Source: Ophiosphaerella korrae
Lineage: Eukaryota; Ascomycota; Dothideomycetes; Pleosporales; Phaeosphaeriaceae
NCBI GenBank assembly: GCA_028456385.1
Contig: JALNQF010000017.1
Location: 62,001-126,000 of the forward strand
Direction: 5' to 3'
DNA length: 64,000 nucleotides
This document shows positions 1 to 11,906 of this stretch, in pieces. Below the pieces are notes generated by a model, which saw only the letters and a program-made list of their open reading frames with translations, did no database searches and was not told where the DNA came from. Each line of letters begins with the position of its first letter. Position 1 is the first letter of the stretch. Both the position numbers and the translations under genes were made by a program.

Positions 1-739
1 TAAGACTCTAGATTGCCAAGAACCAACGCCCGCCACCCTATTTCCTGCTGTGCGATGGCCAACAGGCGCCGAGAAGAATGCCAGATGACTGGACGGGACG
101 GTAGTCTGATTGCAGGGGGAGTAATGCGTACGTGCTGGTCCCGTGATGCATGGTGGGGAAATGGGGGTTACGGCAGCCTGATATCAGGAGTGCCTTGCGT
201 GCTTGTGATGAGGTTGTTTTAGCTGTGACGATTGGTCGAGTGTATTGTTTTGGTGTTCGAGGATTGGGAAATATGGAAGTGCTTGGGAGAAGGGGGAGGG
301 GGGGGGGGGGGCTGTACCAAACCTATGACTTAATTTCGTGGAAAACGGGCATGGTGTTGAGCTAAGTTGGGCTTTGGACGTCTAGGTGGAGAGAATGTAT
401 ATGGTTGATGCCATTGTATGTAGTGAATATCATGACTATAGTATCTTCGCTCTTGCATCTGATCCTTCGTCTTACCAGTTCAATAAACGCGTCTAAACAT
501 GGGCCAACACCAGCATAGAATCCAGATGGATTTTTGCGCTGGGCCATATCATGAATAAGACATGTAAGCAAGTGAAGGAAAAGAAAAAGAGTTTGAGGCG
601 GGCATTGCACATTGAGTATAAAACCCCTACCGCGAAACACACTTTGAAAAAAAAGCCACATTTTCACACCCAGCAACAGTCCTTGCAACGCCAAAACGCC
701 ATCCCACAGCCGCAGTGCTTCCACTACCACTTCCACACT
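1..739. other. Intergenic, downstream of NHP2
   Basis: No coding region is supported. There is a G homopolymer at about 297-311 inside a purine-rich stretch, a possible slippage or G-quadruplex site. Bases near 640-739 are probably the NHP2 3' UTR because the stop codon is at 740-742. Reading frames on both strands here have no recognisable protein content. Confidence 0.6.
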
Positions 740-1441
740 TCACTTCCTCACCGTCTTCGCCGCCTTCCCAACCAACTTCTCCAACTCCTTGTACGCCTCC
801 CCAAACTCCTCATCCTCCCCCTTCCCCTTCGCCGCACTCCGACTAACCATAACCACACTCGTAGGCCTCTTCGTCGCACTCGCTTCGCCCAGCTGCGCCC
901 GGCTCTCAATGTAAATATACGGCACGCCGTGGTCCTCGCACAGCACGGGGATGTGAGAGATGACGTCCATAGGCGAAATGTCCGCTGCGACAATTACAAT
1001 GGCTGCGGGGCTGGCGGACGCGGCGGGGGACTTGCGCAGCGCTTTGACGACCTCTTTGACACCACGGCGGAGGGTCTTGGATTTGGCTGCTGCGGGGGAG
1101 TAAGTAAGGGAGATGGGGGTAGGGATGGGGCGGCGTGACGTACATTTTTTGACAGTCTTGAGGATCTTCTTGAGGTCCTTTGGGTCGGAGGCGAGAGGGT
1201 AGGCGAAGGGGACGAGGGCGCCGCGTGGTTCGGCGCCGACCACTCGCAGCATGGAGTCTTCAGGCGCCTTTTCGAGCTCGGCATTGAGGGCATCGACCAT
1301 TATGGCATCGACCTTTACTTTCTTGTCTTTCTTATCTTTTTTGGTCTTGGTTACGCCATCGGATTCGGCGCGCTTTTCCTTCTTTTCCTTCTTTTCTTTT
1401 TTGTCCTTCTTCAGCTTCTTTTCTTCGATATCTTTGCCCAT
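740..1441 (-). CDS. NHP2: H/ACA snoRNP subunit NHP2 (L7Ae family)
   Basis: Two exons (1144..1441 and 740..1089) with an in-frame 54 bp intron (1090..1143, GTACGT..GCAG) give 215 aa. The intron is open, so unspliced reading would add 18 foreign residues inside the L7Ae fold. The N-terminal 50 residues are a lysine-rich tail starting MGKDIEEKKLKK. The L7Ae/Nhp2 core follows, with LKTVKKSAKSKTLRRGVKEV across the junction, then the conserved HIPVLCEDHGVPYIYI and KRPTSVVMV segments. In the known family, Nhp2 binds H/ACA guide RNAs with Cbf5, Gar1 and Nop10 for rRNA pseudouridylation, and acts in the nucleolus. I chose the MGKD start because it matches the family's short basic tail; the open frame continues 68 codons upstream without family features. 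Confidence 0.93.
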   Translation of the reverse strand: MGKDIEEKKLKKDKKEKKEKKEKRAESDGVTKTKKDKKDKKVKVDAIMVDALNAELEKAPEDSMLRVVGAEPRGALVPFAYPLASDPKDLKKILKTVKKCTSRRPIPTPISLTYSPAAAKSKTLRRGVKEVVKALRKSPAASASPAAIVIVAADISPMDVISHIPVLCEDHGVPYIYIESRAQLGEASATKRPTSVVMVSRSAAKGKGEDEEFGEAYKELEKLVGKAAKTVRK

Positions 1442-2230
1442 TTTGTGCAGCGGCGATTGGGACTGGAGGTAGTGGATGAGAAATGAGGGTGGATTCGGGG
1501 TGGTGTGTGGGCAATTGAGTGGTTGCGGCGTGGAGAGCTGTAGGTCGCAGTGCGCGAGAGCTTTTCCAAAAATTCGACAGGCGCACGGACGTTTCCCGTT
1601 AGCGTTCCTCGAATCGCATGGGGACCAGCAGGGGCACATGCTCAAGACCGCGGTACCATTGTTGTATAGAAGGAAAAATATATATTCATAGTCATTTAAT
1701 TACGATCAAGGTCCACCGGCGTCATCAATCTAGCTAGCACTGTTTTACGCTCTCCCTTCCTGCACCTCAAATCATTCGGACACCTATGGTATATGCAGTA
1801 CACGCCCTTCCCAAACAATGACATAAGAAAGAACAGACTAAGAAGATATTAGCGGTCTGCAGCAGCAAAAAGCTCGTCGCATAACCGAGATGAAATAGCA
1901 ACACGCTTGGGGCCAGCCTCCAAAGTAGTCCAGACAGCGAGTGGGTATGAATAAAAAAGACAAGGTATTAAGATGCCAGACAAGCTTGCATGCGTGCGAT
2001 CGCTGGACTGGACCGCCCCAAATGCGCCAAATCACCCCGATGTAAGAAACAAAAGGAAATGTGACAAGAGATTACTCATCCGGAATGCAGGATACCAAAC
2101 TCCAAGTTATGCTCCTCAACGTAAGGAGATGACCGATGACAAACAAGAATATCCACAGTCTAAGAAGGAAAGACAAGCGAGTTGAAAAAGTCGTAGAAAT
2201 CGAGAGCAGCGCATGAAGACGATACGTGGC
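1442..2230. other. Intergenic: NHP2 promoter and TF 3' region
   Basis: About 790 bp between the NHP2 start and the stop of the transcription factor gene, both on the minus strand. It should hold the NHP2 promoter and the transcription factor's 3' UTR. I see no coding or repeat signal. Confidence 0.6.
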
Positions 2231-4871
2231 CTAGTAGGCCATCTGCATCTCAAGCACCTGAACACCGCCAGCAGCCATTGATGGCGTGGCAGATCCGGAT
2301 CGGGACGACATGGCGTCCTCGTAGCCAACAAGGGCCTGTGAATGTAGCTTGAAAGCTTCGCCCATGAGTTTAGTAATGCTGAGTAGAGTTAGCATAGTAA
2401 CCGTTTTGGAGATGAGCAACATACCCCCACACGACAACCTCGTCAATCATGCTGCCCCACAAACGCGCAACGGTAGAGCTCAGCTTTGCGCCGTATACAT
2501 CTACAGAATCGTCGTCGAATAGGTTGCGTAGCTTGTTGTACATGGCCAGTTCCTCCTCGGTGGCAGGCTCTTCATCGTGCTCTAATCGGTAGAGCCAGAG
2601 GGTAAGAATAACCATCAGATCCATTCCTGTAAGGGGATGCTCGATGCTCCAATTGGTGGCCGACGTCCGTGCAACCCAACGAATACCCTGTACTGCAGCG
2701 ACTTCAATGCAATCAAAGCATTCTTGGATGACCTTTATCATTTCTTGCGAGCGCACCACCTTATCGCGCGCATTTGTCATAGCTGCAGCAACTTCGTACG
2801 AGTCGTGGTAGCGGAGAGCCTCCTGGATAGACTTGAGATCGACGACTAAGCGGGCACGGGTGTTCCTGTAGAGCGCCATGGCATTAAAGATCAGAGGATG
2901 GCCTTTGTGTGGGGCGCTAAGCTGGACCACGACTGTCTCGGGCTCACACAGGTCCAATGACTTTTCCCAGGTCTCCAAAGCTAGGCGGAGCTTGTATTCG
3001 GTGACAACATCTTGTAGTGCCTCGGGACTGCGCTTGTGATACCAAACCTCAAGGAAAAGTGCGTTGATCATGACACGTGTAGCAAATGCACTGTAACGAG
3101 CAGTCTCCCCCTGGAACAGATTGTCGTGTGCTTGGCGGAAGGTGATTATCTTGGACGCGGCTACGCTTTCGCGCCAGGTTTCTTCATCCGAGACATCCAA
3201 AGTCCAGAGCGATTCTGATGAGGGCAGTTCTAAGGTATCGAACTCGTTGAAACCCATAGCTGGGGTATGATTATACGTCAGAGTCAACAGCCCGAAGAAG
3301 ATGTATACTGCGTAGTAAGTTCGTCGACATTGTTCGTCAACCACCCACTCCTCATGGCTCGGCTGTGCGCCTTCGCGGGCCTCTGTGCGAATCTTGAGCT
3401 CGTAACGGTTTCCGGCAACCATCTAAAGCACATTAGTTGAAATATTACAAAGTGCGTGCGAGGACTTACGTTAGCCAGCAAGCTCTTGATTGAGCAGGCC
3501 CATTCGAGGCCTTTGGGGTCGCCGCTCCAGCTGGAGAAGATCATGTTCAGCAAGGTGCTTTGCATAGTCCAGAGCGGGCATTTCCGCGAGCTGAAGTTTT
3601 CCTTGTTCTGCAGGAACTGGTTGACGAGCACCTTGGAGCCAATATGCAGCATGTAGGCTTGGTCCTGGTCAAAAATGTACAGCGCACCAATGGACAAGAC
3701 TGCGAGAAGAAGGGGCGCAGAGACGTCTGTGGGGTTGAATGTGGCAGGATGCAGGAAGGGCAGGTGGTGATGGAACAGATCGAAGTATGTCTTGAGCAGA
3801 CGATTCAGGGTGTTCAGGCTGGGCAGATGGAATGTCTCGAGCAGCGCGTTTTCGCTGTCGTACTGCTTGATGTTGTCGTAGATTCTCGCACACTGCTCTT
3901 CCGTCTCGAGCTGGGGTGCTCTCGTCATTGTCAGAGCCTGGCTAGGCCCGGGCGACTTGCGGTAGTCAACAGGCGAGACGGGGCCGAGCATTGAGGGGTA
4001 GGGCGACAGGGCGCCGGGCGTGCCCAAGCCGTGGCCGCCGTTCATGGACTGGAAGGTGGGAGCCAGGGTGTCGCTGCCAGACATGGTCCGCTCCATCAGT
4101 GGCGGGAGCTGGTGTGGATGCGAGCTCACGTTGCTGAAGGCAGGCGACTTGGACTCGGGCTGGGGCACCATCGAGTCTCGCCAGGGCATCTGAGGGAGCA
4201 TGTTCTGGCCAGGAGCGGTGTAGGGCACGACGGGCTCCATCATGGCCGGGCCGGTGGGCGAGATGACGGGGTCGGGGTGGGCGGGGACCATCTCAGGCTC
4301 CTGGCTGGCCATGGCGCGGTGGTGGAAGTCGGTCATCAGCATGGCGGCGGCCTCGATGTCGGCGTCGACCATGTCCTCCTCATGGTCGTCGATGTGGGCG
4401 GCGAGCTGGGCGGCGTCGAGGGGCGCGGGCGGCTTGGAGGGGCCGGCATCGACGGGGGCCTTGGTGGCGCGGCGCTTCTGCTCGCTGGGCAGAGGCAGGC
4501 CGCCGTCTTTGGCGTGGACGGTGCGGTCGTGGCGGAGCAGCAGGTCGCGGCGCACAAAGGTGCTGCGGCACTTGAGGCACTTGAAGGGTCGCTCCTTGGT
4601 GTCTGGCGGGCGGGGCAGTTAGCAACACATTTCTGACAGATAGGCCTTCCCCGCAGCGCGACCACCACGCGGTGTCCCGCATCAGTAAACAGCTACCCCA
4701 CCTCCAAAAACACCAAGCTCCATCGCAGAACGGCGAGATGCACTTACGGGACCGTTCGTGCCGGCTGCGGTGCTCGCTGCGACTGAAGGCGCGATTGCAG
4801 AACTGGCACTTGTACTTCTTCTCCGGCGCGCCCGTCTTGCGAGCGGCGGCGGGGGTCGAGTTGCTCGCCAT
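2231..4871 (-). CDS. C2H2 zinc-finger / fungal_trans transcription factor
   Basis: Four exons (4748..4871, 3470..4602, 2425..3422, 2231..2378) give 800 aa. Introns are 145, 47 and 46 bp; the last has a TGCTAAC branch. Two tandem C2H2 fingers lie at the N-terminus: finger 1 uses C22, C25, H38 and H42, finger 2 C50, C53, H66 and H71, with the linker HTKERPF. H42 is encoded across the first splice junction. A Pro/Ser/Met-rich linker follows. Then comes the fungal_trans regulatory domain, recognisable by YFDLFHHHLPFLHPATF, followed by a helical C-terminal half. This architecture is that of Adr1/Rsv1/Klf1-like nuclear regulators. The exact orthologue and targets cannot be read from the sequence. 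It is divergent from the Ras exchange factor across a long upstream region. Confidence 0.88.
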
Positions 4872-7800
4872 GGCGACGGGAGGGGGGCGGAAGGGCTCTG
4901 GTGCGCGGGGGGCCGGGTGCGGTGGATGCAGCGAGATGGTCGCGACGGACGGCCGTTGCGTGGCCGGGTTAAAGCGTGCTGGTGTTGGCGGCGGTGGTGG
5001 TGGTGGTAGTCGAGGAACGGCGGTGCTCTCTCATTCCGCGAAGCTGCACACACACACAAGTGTTTCTATAACTACAGTGGGGATTGGGTGGGCGACGGCG
5101 ATGTGCAGGGCGCCCGCAGCGATGGGGTAGTGGTTGGTTAGTGTGGATGGGATGGTTGATGAAATTCGGAATCAGGAGACGGGAGGGGGGAAATCCAAGA
5201 GCCCACCGAGCCGCCCCTCGACTGAGGTGCGACCAGCTCTAGCCTCACAGCCCAGCCACCCTGTGATCGATCCGTCGCCCCCAGTGCCAATAAGGGACAA
5301 TATGCCCCCCATTGACACGCTGTTGAGCATACTTACAGCGTACCGCCTTGCAGCCCTGGATTGCGGGCGGACTGGTTGGCCTGCCATCTGTGTGATTTTC
5401 TGCTGTCTGGCAATTCCTGTGCTATGCTGACAGCTCGCACCTGCCCTTGCAGCGCACCACGGAAGGGACGACTGCTCATCAGTCTGACCCCTCATTAACC
5501 ATTCCAACCTCCACTATCCATCTCGCCATCGCCATCTTCATCTTCATCTTCATCTTCATGTTCGTCCTCGTCTTCGCCTTCGTCTCCATCCCTACCTGAG
5601 TATCCATTCACGCCCATGCCACCCTCTCGCGGCTCGCTGCCACACCCAGTCGCTACCGAACTTTGGTCGGTCCCAGCTACCTAACCAAGTACCTAACACC
5701 TAACACAGCCTGCATCCTCACCAGCCAGTCGCCGCACTGCCTTCACAAAGAGCGGTAAGAATCCTCAAGGTACATCTCCTATTAGTCTACACAGCGTCAT
5801 TTATCAGATGCACCAACTGCATGCGAACGCTCACCGCCTCACTATTCGCCATACCACTACTACCTAGTGACATTTCCCACTCAGCATCGTCAAATAGACG
5901 TCTAGTCCTCAGTTTCGGCCTCCATGTCTCTACTCACTGACACCAATCAAGCCCTCCACCTATTGTCGCTATCTCTACTTACATACTCACTGCCTCTTCA
6001 AAGTTCTGAGATGCTTATTTTCGAGCTGACCTGTTCCTGGAAACAACATCCACACTTTCGGGCCCTGTTCCCCGGACCCACTTCGTCTCTTAGTACCGCC
6101 CCGTAGGTGCATGCCACCATCGGTAAACATTTCGAGGAACTGGGTAATTCCAAGTTGGAATTGTTGAGTTGCGCGCCTTTGCAACATGCAGGGCTTTTGA
6201 GTCGTCGTGTCGGCATCACTCCATCTCGCTACCATGACATGCACTGTTTCCAAGTACTGCTCTCGGTCAGAACATCAACAATAACGGAGCTCGCAATATG
6301 CCCCGCTTGCGTCCGTCGTGCGTCGGAGATAGCCCAAGATCCCTGAAAGCGTGGACCGCAGACTAACCACGTCGCCAAGTGACAGTGCTATCCCTTGTGT
6401 CCTCTGCACCGTCCTCTTGCTAACGACTTGCACACACAAAACAACTTTGTCGATCAATATTCTGCACTACGTCTGCGAGCCCCTCTTTGTCAAGAGAGGG
6501 GGACTCTCCTCTATCGATTTCCCCCGCGCTAGAGCACATCTCGTAATGCTTTAGGAGGGCAGGACCACCCCGGGCCCGTGGTTTCACATGAGAAAGTGGT
6601 GTGGTCCGTTCACCACACGGCTTACAGCCGCTTGCCGTGCCATTGATTCAAACCCCTCAGCAACAGGCAGCCCACCCAAAGAAGAAATCACTGGCGGCGG
6701 TGAAGGCGCAACAACTCCAAAGTCCATGAATCCCTAGCCCTACCGCGAAACGCACAAGCGAGGTCGTTGCCAGGGGTCGTGTGGGTTCGGTAATGCATGT
6801 ATTCTGAATACCGCCACCCTGCAGGCATCTACCGATTTGTATCCATCCCGAGCTGACATCAAACGTGTCGAAGCACAAACTGCAGTTTCGATCAAGTGCA
6901 TGGTAAGCTACAAGCAATGTTGATTCGTCTGCGCCCCCACGGTAGCATGCCCACGTGTGGTGCATTGCGCTATCTTCTCGTCAAAGTTCCCTCCTCGACA
7001 CAGGGATAGGAGATGTTGCTGCACGGGCAATCGCAATCGCAACTGACACACAAGTCAGTGTCTCAAGGTTAGCGAATGCCCCTTCCGCCTCCACGCGATA
7101 CACTGTCAGGGTTTTGCATGATACTATGTCGCTAGGAGAATTTGGGCGAGCTTCCATTGGCTTCGACTGTTCTACACCTTGTTCGCAGCGACGGTTTTTG
7201 AATCTCTAGGCATGCCTAGCTGATCAAGCTCAATGCGACGGCACCCAGCGTGCCGAGATTTCACCATTGTTGGAGCTGCGCGCCGTAAACGTCGCGGTCG
7301 AGGGTAGGATGGTCCGACCATTTACAAGCAATATGCTTGGCCGCACAGCCATCGACTTACGCTCCATACACGATGAGGTTGGAGCGAGTCAAGCGGCGTT
7401 CTAGATGGAAAGGATCAGCTGAGACCCCACCATTTTTAGCTGACGGTGGATAAGTAAGGCATACTCGCACGGATCACAGTGCACCTTTGTAGTCTGCTTC
7501 ATGTCGACAATAGGTAGGTACCTACAAAGTTGTGCTGACAGACAAAGTGATGGACGAGCGATGCAGCAGGCGAGGTGATTAAACCTCTCAATGTTGCGAC
7601 AAAGCCGGTCGTATGCTGTATGAATAGATTGCGCCCTGTAAATCATGGGTTAGAGGGCATGCTTGCGGTATGTATATATGCATACATATAGCGTGCACCT
7701 AGTAGCTTTCCAGGCAAAGGGCTTCACTAGTGCTGGCAATATGCGAAAGATCATCTAGGGCTTGAGACGCTCGCGGCTTGCTGCACGTCTTTAACCAAGA

Positions 7801-8257
7801 GTCACGTGCTGATGCGCTCCCCACATGTGTGTGTTGAGCCGTTGGGCCTCCTCTCACGACGACCCGCCCGTGGTGTTGCAAACCTTTCACTCAACATTCC
7901 CATTTTCAGCCGCCTGGTAGCGAATTGCTTATTGTGCAACCCCATTCGCTGCGTCGCTCAGAGGCGCGAATGGTGAGCGGCGTCAATCGCAGGCCGCAGC
8001 CAGTCTTTGAGCCAATTACATCGACGAGTCCCTCCTTGCACATCCTAGCCCGACCTTGCACGCGGGACACTGGGTCTTCCAAGTAAGGCCGCTGTACTGT
8101 AAGACCAGATACTCATAATTTGGTCGTCCTCATCTTGTCGAGGGCTATAGCAACCTTCGACCTAGACGAAGCGTGTCTCCTGCCTCCCATTCACGCGCAC
8201 CACACGAGACGACACGAGCCGACACGAGCCTCGGACGGTCGTCGCACGTCGCCCGAG
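4872..8257. promoter_or_regulatory. Long divergent upstream region (3.4 kb)
   Basis: No gene is supported here. It separates the minus-strand zinc-finger gene from the plus-strand Ras exchange factor and is far longer than other gaps in this part of the window. Contents include a CT-rich (CTTCAT)n-type microsatellite at about 5525-5590, clustered CCTAAC-like motifs near 5670-5710, and a near-palindrome of TATGTATATATGCATACATA type at about 7670-7690. It probably holds long 5' leaders and upstream regulatory sites for both genes. A small uncharacterised gene cannot be excluded, but no spliced reading gave family-like protein. Confidence 0.5.
5525..5590. repeat. CTTCAT-type microsatellite
   Basis: An imperfect tandem run of CTTCAT/CTTCGT units, pyrimidine-rich on the plus strand, lies in the divergent region upstream of the zinc-finger gene. 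Such tracts are common in fungal 5' regions. No function is inferred. Confidence 0.7.
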
Positions 8258-11200
8258 ATGAGCAACTTCAACGGAGCCGCGGCCGGAGGCATGTACGTCC
8301 GCGCGCTCTACGACTACGAGGCTGATGACCGCACGAGCTTGAGCTTCCAGCAAGGCGACATCATCCAGGTCATCACCCAACTGGAGAGCGGCTGGTGGGA
8401 CGGAGTCATCAACGGTGTCCGCGGCTGGTTTCCGAGCAACTACTGCGCCGTGGTACAGCGGCCAAGCGACGACAGCGAGGATGATCGCAACGGCAACGGC
8501 GGCGAGACAGATGAAGACCACGACACGCAGTCGCTGGGCGGCACCGACTACACCAACTCGGACACCGAGTCTATGGGTGGCAACGACACCATCCTGCCTA
8601 TTGAGCGCAACACAAATATCCGAGAGGAAGAGGCTGCTTTTTGGATCCCCCAGGCGACCCCGGATGGCAGGCTGTTCTACTTCAACACCCTGACGGGCGT
8701 CAGCAGAATGGAGCTGCCGCTCGAGTCCCCTTCACCCAACGAGAGTGGGCCGCGCGACCGGGTGAACGTCTTCATCCCAGAGGCGTCGCGCCCGCCTCCC
8801 GAGATGATGGCCTCCGGGTATAGCGTCGACGACACCGACGATGAAACGTCGGCGTCCGACTTTGAGGGCAACGGCACTCACGGCTCATATAGTTCTGTGG
8901 TAAGTAGTTGCATCCGGCACACGAGCAAGGCTAATTAGGTTTGCAGCACGGAAGACAGCGGTTGTCTGATGGCATCTCGCCGGCAACCTCAATGGAGTCG
9001 ATGAACGCGGGCTTCCCACCGCGATCATACGACGCAAATGGTACGAGCTTTTCAGCTGCTTCCATGCCCCCAATCGGCACGACAGCTACCTCATTTGCTA
9101 ACAACCCTATGGGAGGCCCACCCACCTTGTCTGCACAGTCGCGGAAGTTCTACGACGACGTGAACCCTGTCCCACTGACATGGAACCGCATGGTCGAGGA
9201 CATGCGCCGTGCAATTGATCGCTATAGGTTGGCCATCAACAATAGTGACCGGTCTGAATTTGTGAAGCGGGCCGAGGACATATCAGATCACCTGCGGTTG
9301 CTACTCGCTGCGGGCTCAGGCACCACGGACAACCATTCCGGAAACCCCTCCATCATTTCCACTAATAAGGCCCTCTACCCCCATTTCCGAGAGACCATGT
9401 CACGCTTCTCAAAGCTGGTTTTGTCTTCACACATTGCAGCATCAGACTTCCCGCCTCCTGACTCATACTCCAAGTGCTTAAAAGAGGCGGACGGGGTATT
9501 GAACGGCGTGTATGGCTTTGTTGAAGTAGCCCGTCAACAGCGAGGCGAAGACATCCCTCGCCTTGTCCCAGGCTTTGTAGTGGGCAGCAACGTCGGCGGA
9601 AACTGGCACCTCAACGGCGCCGATGCGCGCGACAGCAACTCGTCAACGTCCTTCATAGACCAAGAGGATTACGAACCGTTCATTGAACCAACCATCAAGC
9701 TCGACTCCCGCATTCTGGAGAGATTAGAGGACATCAAGAGATTGATCGTGTCAAATCTACGAAGATTAGACGAGCAGCTCGTCATTCGGGATAATGTTGT
9801 TACTCATCAGAAACATCAGGCCCTGGGCGAATATATATGTAGCGCTGCCAGCAAAGTACTGGATGTTTGTCGGCCGTGGATATCAACAGTCGAGTCAATT
9901 AACCTCTCCTCGCTTGGCTCACCACTACAAGCACAAGAATTGAGCGACTTCACCATTCACAAGCAGAAGACATATGACATCGTCTCAGAGCTTGTCATCG
10001 TGTGTCAAGGGGTGGCTGCGCCGTTGGGAGACGAATGGGCAGATCTGCGCGGGGACTCGCTGGAAGATCGAATCAATGCCGTTCGATCGGTTTCTCGTGA
10101 ACTGGAAGCAACTATTGCTCAGCAATACGGACTCCTCAACGGCCTCTCCGATTCGGTGCCGCTTGCGGATATCGTGCCACGCTCAGACGAGCGAAGGAAT
10201 ACTGATACTGAAATATCGAACTCTCACGCACGTGGACCATCGGGATCGGAGAGACCGTTACTCAAGAATATACCGCAGGCACAAACATATAGTGAGGGCA
10301 CGCCACTCGAGGACACGAGACTCGAGTCATCACAACGGACAAATACCAGGAACCAGAAACTTCTCCAGATCTTTGGTGAGGTCCCGGTCATGACACCGCA
10401 GGCAGTTGTGGAAGAAACACCAGAGTTTTTGAAGCTGGATCATGAGGGCGAAATCTCGTATGACCACAAAGTGACCCCCCCACAGTTACGAGGAGGCACT
10501 CTTGCTGGCCTTGTGGAGCAGCTTACTCGGCACGATCGTCTGGACCCAGCGTTCAACAACACGTTCCTCCTCACATACCGATCGTTCACCACCGCGCCTG
10601 AGCTGTTCGAAATGCTGGTCAACAGATGGGGCATTCAGCCACCGCATGGAATCGCCAAAGAAAACTACCAGACGTGGGTAGACATGAAACAGAAGCCGAT
10701 CCGGTTCCGGGTGGTGAACATTCTCAAGAGTTGGTTCGACAACTACTGGATGGAAGGCAACGACGAAGAGGCGCGCATCCTCATTCAACGCGTGTACAAC
10801 TTCGCAAAGGACCATGTGGCGACAACCAGCACCCCCGGAGCGGGCCCGCTCATGACATCGGTTGAGCAACGCTCTCGCGGCCCAGACATGCCAACTAAGC
10901 GCCTTGTTCCCACGGTGAATGCACAGACGCCACAGCCCATTCTGCCAAAGCACATGAAGAAGCTGAAATTTCTGGATATTGATGCCACGGAGTTTGCGCG
11001 CCAACTTACCACCATTGAATCCAGGCTGTACGGCAAGATTCGCCCAACCGAGTGTCTAAACAAAACGTGGCAGAAGAAGCTTGCGCCAGGCGAGCCCGAT
11101 CCTGCGGCCAACGTCAAGGCGCTGATCCTGCACTCTAACCAGTTGACGAATTGGGTAGCGCAAATGATTCTGACACAGCAAGATGTGAAGCGCAGAGTGA

Positions 11201-11906
11201 TTGTGATCAAGCACTTTGTCAATGTGGCAGATGTGAGTCTGACACGCTAACATGGCAATCTATCCGGCTAATGCAGCGCAGAAATGTCGCCAGTTAAATA
11301 ATTTCTCAACATTAACATCGATTATCTCGGCACTGGGCACGGCGCCCATTCATCGTCTGAACAGGACTTGGGGTGCGGTTAATCAGCGGTCGATGGGTGT
11401 GCTGGAGAGCATGCGGAAGCTCATGGGTAGCACCAAGAATTTCGCCGAGTATCGCGACACGTTGCACCGCGCGAATCCACCGTGCATACCATTTTTCGGT
11501 GAGTGAAGGCTGTGGGTGCGGGGAAACGACGGGGCTAACGGCTAACGACGATAGGCGTGTACCTGACGGATCTCACCTTCATCGAAGACGGCATCCCATC
11601 CCTCATCAAGAAAACCAACCTGATTAACTTCGCCAAGCGGGCCAAAACAGCCGAAGTCATCCGTGACATCCAGCAGTACCAAAATGTGCCCTACCCGCTG
11701 CAGCCCGTGCCCGAGCTGCAAGACTACATCCTCACCAATATGCAGTCAGCGGGCGATGTGCACGAAATGTATGAAATGAGCTTGACCGTCGAGCCGCGCG
11801 AGCGCGAAGACGAGAAGATTGCTAGGTATACGCAACTTGTGACCCCTCCCTGGCGGCAGGCTGGCTAACGGGCGGCAGACTTCTCTCTGAGTCGGGCTTC
11901 TTGTGA
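8258..11906 (+). CDS. CDC25: CDC25-type Ras guanine nucleotide exchange factor
   Basis: Five exons (8258..8899, 8947..11232, 11282..11498, 11555..11825, 11879..11906) give 1,147 aa. All four introns are 47-56 bp with consistent phase. Domains in order are: SH3 (about residues 12-66, ALYDYEADD..GWFPSNY); a WW-like segment (about 125-157, FWIPQATPDGRLFYFN); a long helical middle; the RasGEF N-terminal/REM module (from about 730, LVEQLTRHDRLDPAFNNTFL); and the CDC25 catalytic domain (from about 885 to near the C-terminus, including NQLTNWVAQMIL, VIKHFVNVADKCRQLNNFST and FFGVYLTDLTFIEDG). The last exon encodes the short tail LLSESGFL. In the known family it loads Ras with GTP upstream of adenylate cyclase/PKA. 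An upstream in-frame codon at 8120 exists; I prefer MSNFNG at 8258 because the SH3 begins directly after it. Confidence 0.94.

Noticed and set aside
362..1138. Frames of 124 aa (-) and 195 aa (+) overlapping the NHP2 3' part
   Set aside because: They are antisense or out of frame to NHP2 codons and show only basic, repetitive composition without family features.
4031..4636. 201 aa plus-strand Gly/Val-rich frame
   Set aside because: Antisense to the zinc-finger gene in GC-rich sequence; composition is a shadow of Pro/Ala/Met codons.
5670..5710. CCTAAC-rich cluster resembling telomere repeats
   Set aside because: Units are irregular and do not match a CCCTAA array; too short to call an interstitial telomere.
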